Assembly: GCF_024296685.1 (NCBI RefSeq)
Contig: NZ_CP100763.1
Location: 2,604,001 to 2,668,000 of the forward strand
Direction: 5' to 3'
DNA: 64,000 nt
Source of the DNA: Natrinema marinum
GTDB taxonomy: Archaea; Halobacteriota; Halobacteria; Halobacteriales; Natrialbaceae
Shown here: positions 7,860 through 14,617 of the stretch, piece by piece
Numbering within the stretch: the stretch's first letter is position 1
Layout of the letters: each line of letters opens with the position of its first letter
The notes under the pieces: model-generated
Databases searched by the model: none
Seen by the model: only the letters and a program-made list of their open reading frames with translations
What the model was told of the DNA's origin: nothing
Program-made: the position numbers and the translations under genes

Positions 7860-9332
7860 TCACTCCTCGGCTTTGATGTTGTGCACCGGAACGAGAGTGT
7901 CCTCGATCGTCGCGGTTTCGCCGATCCGCTCTCTGATCACGTCGCGGTCCTTGTAGGCCATCGGCGCCTCGTCGATCGTTTCCTCGGTGACGCTCGTCGA
8001 GAAGACGTCCGCCATCTCGGCGCTGAACTCCGCCAGAGTGAACTCCTCGAACGCCCAGGTGCGCGAGCCGCGCCGCCCGGCACCGTGCGGTGCGGACCGG
8101 TTCCACCGGTCGTTTCCGGTGCCACGGACGACGATCGAGCCGTCGCGCATATTGAACGGAATAACGCCGCGTTCGCCGTCGTGAACGCGTGTCGCACCCT
8201 TGCGGATGACTAGATCCTCGAAGTCGATGTAGTTATGCGTCGAGACGATCGTCTCCTCGATATCGGCGTCGAGCACGTCCGCGACGGCTCGAGTCATCAG
8301 CCGACGGCTCTCGGCGGCGTAGGTCTGCGCGAAGATCATATCTCGAAGGTAGCCGTGGCGAGCGCTCCCCTCGAGGTAGTCCAACTCGTCGCCGCCGCCG
8401 TTCTCGCTGGCGTAGCGGGCGATCTCGTTCAGCCGGGTTTTCGTCTCGTCGATCCGGTCCGGTTCGGTCTCACGGTAGTCCGCGACGACCGCGTCCATCA
8501 CCTTCCAGTCCTCGCCCATCCCGCCCTGGACCCAGTCGAGAAGCTCGCGGTCGCTGACCGACTCGAGGTCGAACGTGTAGTAGCGGTCGTCGATCGGGGC
8601 GAGGCGGTCGCGGATCTCGTCGGCGCGGTCGTCACAGTGCTCGGTCGCCCGTTCCTGCCAGTACCGTGCGATCGAGAGGCCGATCCCCCGCGAGCCGGAG
8701 TGGACGATGACCCAGTAGGCGCCGGTCCGTTCGGAGCGGGCGATCTCGACGAAGTGGTTCCCGCCGCCGAGGGTCCCGAGCGAGTCGATGGCCCGCTTCG
8801 GCGAGTACTCGAGTCGGTCGCAGAGAGCCAGGAAGTACTCCTTGCCGTACGGTGGCGAGGCGATCGGCTCACCGTTCCAGTGTTCGTTTAGCGACTCGCG
8901 TTTCGCCTCGCAGCGGTCCCACGGGAAGTCATCGACCAGATGGTACGTCTGGGGCGGGTGGTCGGCATCGCCGAACGTCGATCGCCCCATCGGAATCGCC
9001 TGTCGAACGTCCTCGTCGAGGTCGTGCATCCGCGCTTCGTCTCCGCGGCTGTCGGTCAGCCACCGACCGGTGTCGTCGTCGAGCCGGATCGCAGTCATGC
9101 CACAGCCGATGTCGACGCCGACCGTGTTCGGACAGATGCGGTCGCCGAGTGCCATCGTGAAGCCGACCACGCTCCCCGCGCCGGGGTGGCCGTCGGGCAT
9201 GATCCGAACCGGATTCCGGAACGCCTCGTGGTCGACCACCTCCTGAACCTGTTCGACGAAACTCTCGTCGAACGCCGTTCTCGGTCCCAGTACGACTGCT
9301 GTCGTCTGCTCGCCATCGATTTCGAATGTCAT
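7860..9332 (-). CDS. RtcB-family RNA ligase (bacterial-like motif type)
   Basis: This 490-residue protein carries the full RtcB ligase motif set: PDGHPGAGS (46-54), VDIGCGM with metal ligands D74 and C77 (73-79), LGGGNHFVE (188-196), HSGSRG (211-216), THNY (365-368), RKGA (377-380) and PHGAGR, whose H416 matches the guanylated nucleophile. RtcB joins 2',3'-cyclic phosphate and 5'-OH RNA ends using GTP and Mn2+. The DIGCGM form is that of bacterial RtcB, whereas canonical archaeal tRNA-splicing RtcB as I recall it has DINCGVR, so this is likely a second, divergent copy. It follows a 97-aa gene (45-nt gap) and a tRNA-Glu on the same strand. No archease gene is adjacent. Confidence 0.9.
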   Translation of the reverse strand: MTFEIDGEQTTAVVLGPRTAFDESFVEQVQEVVDHEAFRNPVRIMPDGHPGAGSVVGFTMALGDRICPNTVGVDIGCGMTAIRLDDDTGRWLTDSRGDEARMHDLDEDVRQAIPMGRSTFGDADHPPQTYHLVDDFPWDRCEAKRESLNEHWNGEPIASPPYGKEYFLALCDRLEYSPKRAIDSLGTLGGGNHFVEIARSERTGAYWVIVHSGSRGIGLSIARYWQERATEHCDDRADEIRDRLAPIDDRYYTFDLESVSDRELLDWVQGGMGEDWKVMDAVVADYRETEPDRIDETKTRLNEIARYASENGGGDELDYLEGSARHGYLRDMIFAQTYAAESRRLMTRAVADVLDADIEETIVSTHNYIDFEDLVIRKGATRVHDGERGVIPFNMRDGSIVVRGTGNDRWNRSAPHGAGRRGSRTWAFEEFTLAEFSAEMADVFSTSVTEETIDEAPMAYKDRDVIRERIGETATIEDTLVPVHNIKAEE

Positions 9333-9377
9333 GGGTGATGTCTGTTGCAGTGTTCATTCGTGTATCTTTACTGATTC

Positions 9378-9671
9378 CTACGAGACGGCTGTGACATCTT
9401 CGACGCACGGGGCGTCGAGGAGCCGCTCGCGCAGGTTCGCCTCGGCCGTCTCGTCGCTCGTCTCGAGCGTGACGGCGACGGTGACGGTCGTCGCCGAGAG
9501 GGCGGGTTCAAGCCCGCGCAGTTCGTCGACAGTTGCAGCAACGACGCCGTCGATCCGCGCGAGACGGCGCTCCGCCTCGGTCTCGAGGTCGCCCGTCGCT
9601 CTGTTCGGAATGCGGGTCGTGACGAGACGGGTCGTCCGCTGTCGGGTATCGGTAGTACTGGTGAGGGGCAT
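9378..9671 (-). CDS. Uncharacterised 97-aa protein between tRNA-Glu and rtcB-like gene
   Basis: The product starts MPLTSTTDTRQRTTRLVTTR and ends DAPCVEDVTAVS. By eye it alternates strand-helix-strand-strand-helix-strand: TRLVTTRIP, an ETEAERRLARI helix, GVVAATV, ATTVTVAVTLE, an AEANLRERLLDA helix and CVEDVTAV. This would be a ferredoxin-like fold of the kind used by many small RNA- or ligand-binding domains. That is inference; no family is recognised. It starts 22 nt after the tRNA 3' end and stops 45 nt before the RtcB start, so tRNA, this gene and the ligase are probably one transcript. Confidence 0.65.
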   Translation of the reverse strand: MPLTSTTDTRQRTTRLVTTRIPNRATGDLETEAERRLARIDGVVAATVDELRGLEPALSATTVTVAVTLETSDETAEANLRERLLDAPCVEDVTAVS

Positions 9672-9692
9672 CGTATCACATTGGTAGCTGGA

Positions 9693-9765
9693 TGCTCCAG
9701 CCCGGATTCGAACCGGGGGATCGGCCTCGAAAGGGCCGCGAGTTTGGCCGCTACTCCACTGGAGC
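9693..9765 (-). tRNA. tRNA-Glu (anticodon UUC), complete cloverleaf
   Basis: On the minus strand all four arms pair without mismatch. The acceptor is GCTCCAG/CTGGAGC; the D stem is GAGT/ACTC with loop AGCGGCCAA; the anticodon stem is CGGCC/GGCCG with loop CTTTCGA (U33, anticodon TTC at 9731-9729); and the T stem is CCCGG/CCGGG with loop TTCGAAT. The variable loop is 4 nt (ATCC), the discriminator is A at 9693, and no CCA is encoded. The TGGxGTAG...CGGCCAA core resembles haloarchaeal tRNA-Glu, but the D loop looks shorter than I remember, so this may be a divergent second copy. A protein gene starts 22 nt downstream in the same direction. Confidence 0.88.
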
Positions 9766-9786
9766 AATGGATCCGTCGCGACGACG

Positions 9787-9817
9787 GCGGGAGGGTGCAT
9801 CGAACACCCGTTCCCGC
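9787..9817. repeat. Acceptor/T-arm-like minihelix hairpin
   Basis: On the minus strand the stem GCGGGA/TCCCGC continues, after a 2-nt AC bulge, into GGGTG/CACCC capped by the 7-nt loop TTCGATG. That loop fits the tRNA T-loop consensus TTCRANY, so the whole looks like an acceptor plus T-arm minihelix lacking D and anticodon arms. It ends 22 nt upstream of the tRNA-Glu 5' end. It could instead be an ordinary processing or terminator hairpin. Confidence 0.5.
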
Positions 9818-10260
9818 ACTGCTGGCCGCCGCGTCCTCGACTCGAGAGGTGGTTGTCCGTCTGTGCGTCTGCGTGGGGCGAGCTTCGGCCGCGTTGGCGG
9901 CCGGGACTGCTACATCGGCTCGTGCAGGTTCCAGCCCCTTCCGGGGCCGACACCGCCCGGTGCGCTCGGCTCGAGCGCGCCAGTCGAGTGTGCCTGCCTC
10001 GATGAGCATCCCCGCGTTCGGTATCCGGGTTCGACGACCGATGCCGGGAGCGCCCGGCGTCGGCACGCAGCCGTTGCTGGTCGTGGACATGGAACGGGTC
10101 GTGGCTACTCGAGCCACGATCCGCAGCGCTATCCGACGCAAACGATGGTCGAAGCGCCGCAGGTCACACCAGCGTCGATCCCAACGTCGGGATCGAACCG
10201 TTGCTATGGGAGTGAACGCGGCGAGCCCGTGTTCCCCGACCCCGGGCGGGTAGTCCGCAC
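9787..10260 (-). ncRNA. Candidate structured non-coding RNA upstream of tRNA-Glu/rtcB
   Basis: No frame on either strand looks coding here, yet perfect short-loop hairpins are dense. They are: 9787-9817 (6+5 bp with a 2-nt bulge), 9886-9903 (7 bp), 9934-9947 (5 bp, GGAA tetraloop on the minus strand, enclosed by CCGGG/CCCGG at 9956-9960 and 9901-9905), 9962-9978 (7 bp), 10038-10063 (6 bp plus 4 bp), 10099-10119 (8 bp) and 10176-10195 (7 bp). The minus strand is proposed because the tRNA-Glu, 97-aa gene and ligase follow on it. Signature motifs of RNase P RNA and SRP RNA were looked for and not found. The boundaries are guesses. Confidence 0.4.
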
Positions 10261-10270
10261 GTGGGGTCGA

Positions 10271-10277
10271 GTTATAC
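10271..10277 (-). promoter_or_regulatory. Candidate TATA box for the ncRNA/tRNA-Glu/rtcB transcript
   Basis: GTATAAC on the minus strand is the nearest TATA-like element upstream of the hairpin-rich stretch. A start about 25 nt downstream would fall near 10245-10250, just before the first hairpins, giving a roughly 480-nt leader before the tRNA. This is inference from position only. Confidence 0.25.
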
Positions 10278-10717
10278 GGGCGAAGAAAGCCGGCCTTCGC
10301 CGGACGTGGCCCCCTCGAGATAATCGATGGGACCGATCGTCCAGTGACCGACGGCCGGTTCCACACGTTGATCGCCCACTGGCCCGGTGGCCAGCCCACC
10401 CGCGACTAGCGACGAGCGAACGGGTCGTCGGGTGGTGTGTGCGATCGTCATGTGGAGTCACCGAAGATGATCGTGGTGTGAACGCTTCAGTTACTCATCA
10501 CGGCGCGATTGTATTAATTCTACCCAGGGTATGGGACACATAGCCACGGCCACACAGCAGCGCTAGCGTCTCTGACCGGTCTCAAAATAGCTGAAACGAT
10601 GCCGGTCGGTCACTACGCGGCGACTGTCGGCGAGCGAGCGGTTCGAAGAACCCGAGCGACGACGTTCCCCGCTCGCTTTCAGCGGTTCTCACTCACTGCG
10701 TTCGTTCCGAACCGCTC
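10278..10717. other. Non-coding spacer between ncRNA locus and thermosome gene
   Basis: This ~440-nt stretch has no convincing gene. Open frames through it have Arg/Ser/Pro-rich translations typical of antisense or non-coding haloarchaeal DNA. It holds an AT-rich patch near 10508-10520 that could be a promoter in either direction and an inverted repeat (7-bp arms) at 10681-10716 next to the thermosome stop codon. Nothing else was recognised. Confidence 0.5.
10681..10716. terminator. Inverted repeat after thermosome gene
   Basis: Arms AGCGGTT (10681-10687) and AACCGCT (10710-10716) flank a 22-nt loop directly after the thermosome stop codon. Its place suggests a 3'-end or processing hairpin. 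No T-run follows at once on the minus strand, so a terminator role is tentative. Confidence 0.35.
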
Positions 10718-12385
10718 CTACATCATGCCGCCCATACCGCCGCCCATGCCGCCCATGCCGCCGGCACCGCCGGGCGCGCCTTCCTCGTCGTCGCCCTTGT
10801 CGGTCGACAGGTCGCCGGCGGAGATGATGTCGTCGATTTTGAGCACGAGGTTCGCGGCCTCGGCGGCGGAGGTGACGGCCTGTTCCTTCGCGTGGGCCGG
10901 TTCGACGACGCCAGCCTCGAAGGTGTCCTCGACATCGCCCGTGAAGACGTTCAGACCGGCCGTGACGTCGCCGTCGTCGTGGGCCGCACGCAGGTCGACC
11001 AGCGTGTCGATCGAATCGAGGCCGGCGTTCTCGGCGAGCACGCGCGGGACGAGCTCGAGCGAGTCGGCGAAGGCCTCGACGGCCAGCTGCTCGCGACCGG
11101 AGACGGAGTCGGCGTAGTCGCGCAGGCGCGAGGCGAGTTCGACCTCGATCGCGCCGCCGCCGGCCAGCACGCGGCCGTCGGAGACGGTCTGGGCGACGAC
11201 GTCCAGCGCGTCGTTGACGCCGCGCTCGAGTTCGTCGACGACGTGGTCGGTCGAGCCGCGCAGCAGGAGGGTGACGCCGTGGGCGTCCTCGCCCTCGACG
11301 TAGAACAGTTCGTCTTCCTCGTCGCGGGTGATGTCACCGAAACCGAGGTCCTCGGCGGTCGCGCTCTCGAGATCGGAGACGATCGACGCGCCGACGACCT
11401 CCTGGAGGAACTCGAGGTCGGACTTCTTGGCACGGCGGACCGCGAGGATGCCCTCTTTGGCGAGGTAGTGCTGGGCGAGGTCGTCGATGCCCTTCTGGCA
11501 GAAGACGACGTCGGCGCCGAGGTCGACGATGTGGTCGACCTTCTCGCGGAGCTGTTTCTCCTCGCGGTCGAGGAATTTCTGGAGCTGGTCGGGGTCAGTG
11601 ACCGAAACCTCGGTGTCGACATCGGTCTCCTCGACCTCGATGGCCTCGTCGAGCAGCAGGATGTCGGCGTCCGTCGCCTCGGTGGGCATGTTGTCGTGGA
11701 CGGGGTCCTTGTCGACGATGCCGCCCTCGAGGAGGTCGGATTCGCCGGCGCTGCGGCCGGTCTGGGTCTCGATGTTGAGGAACTCGAGGTCGACGACGTT
11801 GTCGCCGTTCTCGTCCTCGACGGTGACCTGGCGGATGGCCTCGACGATGAGCTCGGCGAGATACTCCTTGTTGACCTCGGTGCCCTTGCCGGTCATCGAG
11901 GTCTCGGCGGTCTTTCGGAGGAGTTCCTCATCGTCGGTGTCGATGTCGGTCGCGATGTCGTCGATCTCCTCACGGGCCTGCTCGCTGGCGAGGTGGAAGC
12001 CCTTGATGATCGCCGTCGGGTGGATGTCCTGCTCCAGAAGGTCCTCGGCGTTCTTGAGGAGTTCACCGGCGATCGCGACGGCTGTCGTAGTGCCGTCGCC
12101 GGCCTCGTCTTCCTGCGTTTCGGCGACCTCGATGATCATCTCGGCCGTAGGGTTGTCGATATCCATCTCCTTGAGGATGGTGACGCCGTCGTTGGTGATC
12201 GTCACCGATCCCATCGAGTCGACGAGCATCTTGTCCATCCCCTTCGGACCGAGCGTCGAGCGAACGGCTTCAGCGACCGCACGGGCGGCGCTGATGTTGT
12301 AATCCTGCGCGTCCTTGTCCTTGACGCGCTGGGAGTCCTCGCTCATTACGATCATCGGCTGACCCTGCTGCATTCGCTGACTCAT
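10718..12385 (-). CDS. ths: Thermosome (group II chaperonin) subunit
   Basis: The 555-residue group II chaperonin subunit folds proteins in a double-ring complex using ATP. ATP-site motifs are clear: [13 protein letters not shown] (~43-55), [20 protein letters not shown] and [16 protein letters not shown] near residue 90-105. The extreme C terminus is a Gly-Met repeat tail ([14 protein letters not shown]), which in group II chaperonins projects into the cavity. The chosen start ([18 protein letters not shown]) lies 28 nt downstream of a TATA box and so fits leaderless transcription. Haloarchaea usually carry two or three thermosome genes; which paralog this is cannot be told without a tree. 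Confidence 0.95.
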   Translation of the reverse strand: MSQRMQQGQPMIVMSEDSQRVKDKDAQDYNISAARAVAEAVRSTLGPKGMDKMLVDSMGSVTITNDGVTILKEMDIDNPTAEMIIEVAETQEDEAGDGTTTAVAIAGELLKNAEDLLEQDIHPTAIIKGFHLASEQAREEIDDIATDIDTDDEELLRKTAETSMTGKGTEVNKEYLAELIVEAIRQVTVEDENGDNVVDLEFLNIETQTGRSAGESDLLEGGIVDKDPVHDNMPTEATDADILLLDEAIEVEETDVDTEVSVTDPDQLQKFLDREEKQLREKVDHIVDLGADVVFCQKGIDDLAQHYLAKEGILAVRRAKKSDLEFLQEVVGASIVSDLESATAEDLGFGDITRDEEDELFYVEGEDAHGVTLLLRGSTDHVVDELERGVNDALDVVAQTVSDGRVLAGGGAIEVELASRLRDYADSVSGREQLAVEAFADSLELVPRVLAENAGLDSIDTLVDLRAAHDDGDVTAGLNVFTGDVEDTFEAGVVEPAHAKEQAVTSAAEAANLVLKIDDIISAGDLSTDKGDDEEGAPGGAGGMGGMGGGMGGMM

Positions 12386-12412
12386 AGTCGAGCGGATGAT
12401 TGATTGTGATTC

Positions 12413-12420
12413 TATATAAA
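12413..12420 (-). promoter_or_regulatory. TATA box of the thermosome gene
   Basis: TTTATATA on the minus strand lies 28 nt before the thermosome ATG at 12385. This strong consensus haloarchaeal TATA element fits the high and heat-inducible expression known for chaperonin genes. Confidence 0.7.
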
Positions 12421-12855
12421 TCTTGCCCAATCCCGCTGGACTTCGTCCTCGGACGTTCTCAGCGTCGACCGAGAAAAACCAGGGTAGTGCGGGACGACAG
12501 CCGTCGATTCAGGCGGCGAAATCGGATCGTCAATCGTTCCCAGACGGCGGGCGACAAGGGGTTTTTATATCGGATAGTGAGTGGCCGCGTCGCCCCCGCT
12601 CGAGCGCCGGGACACCGCGAGAGCGAGGGTTCCGACGACCGGCGGAACCGTCGATCCGCGGATCGAATCGGCCAAAGGTCCACAGTCACCGCCCCGACGT
12701 TCGCGCCGAGCGGACCGCTTCGCCGTTCAATCACAGCTTTCCATCGACGAAACGGTGTCCATCCCGGTGTCGATCGACCGGTAGAAATACTGACTCGAGT
12801 CCGAGTCAACGGGACGGAAGGGTTATGCCGGTAGTCCCGTATTACCACTCGAGCA
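12421..12855. other. Intergenic region with an orphan TATA-like box
   Basis: No convincing gene is seen in this ~435-nt stretch between the divergent thermosome and TraB-like genes. A strong TATA-like GTTTTTATAT at 12561-12570 points to the plus strand but lies almost 300 nt before the next gene; short frames after it are Arg/Pro-rich and unconvincing. A second weaker element (GGGTTATG, near 12822-12829) lies about 30 nt before the TraB-like ATG and probably drives it. Confidence 0.45.
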
Positions 12856-13605
12856 ATGGACGAGTCCCCGTCCGTCACCGAATCGTTCGACGACCCGCGA
12901 GTCACTCCGCAGTTCTGCCGTCGCCTCCCCGAGACGACCGGCGACCTCGTACTCGTCGGCGTCGTCCACGACCACCCCGCGAGCGTCGCCCGAGTGGAAC
13001 GCGTCATAGAGCGTGTCGGTCCCGACACGCTCGCACTCGAACTTCCCCCGGCGGCCCTGCCGTTGTACAGGATCTACGCCCGCGGCGACGCGGACGATCC
13101 GACCCCGCCGCGCTTTGGCGGCGAGATGAGCGCGGCGATCCGCGCCGCTCCCGACGCCGACGCCGTCGGAATCGACGCCCCCAACTGGTCGTTCGTCCGC
13201 GAGCTCGTCACGCGACTCGTTGCCGACCGCGTCTCGCCCGCGACGGCCCGGCGCGTTCTCTCGGGTCTCGGCGGCGCGACCCGCGAGGCGATGGCCTGCC
13301 GGATCGCAGCGACGCTGACTCACGCGACCTCGATGACCGTCGCACCCGATGATCGGATCGAGTACGACTGCGATCGAACCGATCCGCCCGAGCGCCAGGC
13401 CGACCACGAACGCTCCCACGTCGCCGGCGTGCAGGCGCTGCTGGGCAGCATCGACACCGACGGCAGCGCGCTCGCGTATCGAGACGAGACGCGCGAACGC
13501 TGTATGGTCGATCGACTCGAGACGATTCGCTCGGAGCCGGGCACCGTCGTCGCCGTCGTTGGCGTCGACCACTTAGCGCGACTCGCAGCGGAGCTCTCGG
13601 CGTAG
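12856..13605 (+). CDS. TraB/PrgY-like domain protein
   Basis: The 249-residue protein shows the TraB/TIKI-superfamily pattern. An N-terminal beta-strand motif GVVHDHPASVARVERVIERV (about 35-54) replaces the usual GTxHxS, followed by PDTLALELPP. Near the C terminus RDETRERCMVDRLETI and VVAVVGVDHLARLA match the R..M...L and VVGxxH elements. Family members include peptide-pheromone shutdown proteins and a metalloprotease-like group; no catalytic activity is proven for archaeal ones. No transmembrane helices follow, unlike longer archaeal TraB proteins, so this is the soluble domain alone. ATG 12856 follows a TATA-like element by about 30 nt. Confidence 0.7.
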   Translation: MDESPSVTESFDDPRVTPQFCRRLPETTGDLVLVGVVHDHPASVARVERVIERVGPDTLALELPPAALPLYRIYARGDADDPTPPRFGGEMSAAIRAAPDADAVGIDAPNWSFVRELVTRLVADRVSPATARRVLSGLGGATREAMACRIAATLTHATSMTVAPDDRIEYDCDRTDPPERQADHERSHVAGVQALLGSIDTDGSALAYRDETRERCMVDRLETIRSEPGTVVAVVGVDHLARLAAELSA

Positions 13606-13640
13606 GGGCGGGGTTTCGACGGAAAGAGAGAACCGATGTG

Positions 13641-13955
13641 CTAGCGGTGTGCGGGCGGTTCGATCAGAATCTCGCCGTCGCCGCTGACTCGAACGCGGTG
13701 GCCATTGACGACGAACGAGAGAGTGCCGCCGGCCCGTGGCGTCCCGTCGTAACGGGGCCGAAAGAGGTCGTCGAGGGCGTCGGGATCGACGGTATCGTAC
13801 AGCGAGACGCGGCTATCGGTCACGTCGACACCCATACAGTCGGCGAGGGCGTGAATCACGGTCGTACTCAGCGCGGCCGGTCCATTGGGGTCGTGCGAGG
13901 CGCGATACAAGGATGGAGAGCGAGACTGCGACGGTGGAGGTGCGTATCCGTTCAT
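13641..13955 (-). CDS. HalOD1 output domain protein
   Basis: The 104-residue product matches the haloarchaeal HalOD1 pattern: a helix with ALSTTVIHALADCMGVDV, then SLYDTVDPDALDDLF, then a beta-hairpin GGTLSFVVNGHRVRVSGDGE. HalOD1 is predicted as an output module of haloarchaeal two-component systems, and here, as often, it stands alone. The start MNGYAPPPSQSRSPSLYRAS at 13955 is preferred to one 18 codons upstream, because a TATA-like TTTTAG lies between them. No kinase or receiver is adjacent. Confidence 0.8.
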   Translation of the reverse strand: MNGYAPPPSQSRSPSLYRASHDPNGPAALSTTVIHALADCMGVDVTDSRVSLYDTVDPDALDDLFRPRYDGTPRAGGTLSFVVNGHRVRVSGDGEILIEPPAHR

Positions 13956-14189
13956 GGCGGTTCGTCTCCTACCACTCTCTGTTTGAAGACTAAAAGCGTA
14001 ATCGTTCATTACCAGCCCGATTCGTCAGATCGAACAGACGTTAGCAATCACTTCCGGTGAAATTCACTGCAGAGTGACCGAACTGGGTTCCGACTGTCGT
14101 CTCGAGCGAAACGACTGAGTCGCCCCCCTCGAGAGCGGTTCGACGGGCGACGTTCTCTCGGCCGACAGCGGTCGGTCCGCGAGTACCGA

Positions 14190-14525
14190 TCACTGCCGGA
14201 TAGCGGAGGCGCAGTTCCAGCAGTACGTAAACGTCTGGTCGGCCTCGTTGGGCGCGCCACAGTGTGGACAACGGACCGTCTCCCCGTCGGGATCGGATTC
14301 GGGAGCGTCCATCGGGAAGTCGGTGTCGCCGAACTCGTCCGAGGCGCGGGGATACCGATCCGGACCGGGCGACGAGTGGATGCTCGCGCGGTTCGGATCG
14401 GCCAGCGACGGCGTGCGCTCGCTCTCGTCGTCGTCGCGGCGGGCGTACAGATAGTACAGTAACAGGTGGAGCAGGGCGAACAACGCGATATAGCCGATGA
14501 GCCAGCCCCAGAGCTCCATCGGCAT
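14190..14525 (-). CDS. Membrane-anchored zinc-ribbon protein (DUF7577-like)
   Basis: The 111-residue protein has one N-terminal membrane helix (WGWLIGYIALFALLHLLLYY, residues ~5-24), a polar linker rich in Asp, Ser and Pro, and a C-terminal zinc ribbon with cysteine pairs CPHC and CWNC (about residues 85-105). The ribbon probably faces the cytoplasm. It resembles haloarchaeal DUF7577-type proteins as I recall them; the function is unknown. The start at 14525 (MPMELWGW) places the helix directly at the N terminus and is favoured over a longer polar extension. Confidence 0.75.
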   Translation of the reverse strand: MPMELWGWLIGYIALFALLHLLLYYLYARRDDDESERTPSLADPNRASIHSSPGPDRYPRASDEFGDTDFPMDAPESDPDGETVRCPHCGAPNEADQTFTYCWNCASAIRQ

Positions 14526-14617
14526 GTGATACGTTCTCGAGGCACTTGGATATTCCCCGCATTTCGATTCGTGAAAGTCGGGGCACGAAGAGTATCGACG
14601 GCGGGCCGCCACGAGGG

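Noticed and set aside
10057-10139. A second tRNA closed by GCGTCGG/CCGACGC
   Set aside because: The 7-bp closing pair is perfect, but the inside lacks a D arm, U33 and a T loop, and one arm competes with a better local hairpin. At most it is a long-range stem of the candidate RNA.
10240-10260. GGACTACCCG stretch resembling 16S rRNA
   Set aside because: Only ten bases match and no other rRNA sequence surrounds them.
9766-10320. RNase P RNA or SRP RNA in the hairpin region
   Set aside because: The conserved GAGGAAAGTCC and ACAGAA elements of RNase P RNA and the helix 8 GGAAGG...AGCAGC pattern of SRP RNA were looked for on both strands and not found; one CCGGAAGGGG hairpin is only superficially similar.
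9368-10399. A 343-codon open frame on the minus strand through the tRNA and hairpin region
   Set aside because: It is Arg/Ser/Pro-rich with no acidic bias, crosses the complete tRNA gene and overlaps the 97-aa gene in another frame. It is a GC-driven open frame, not a gene.
10892-12403. A 503-codon frame antisense to the thermosome gene
   Set aside because: It mirrors the third-codon GC pattern of the chaperonin gene, which is beyond doubt by motif and length.
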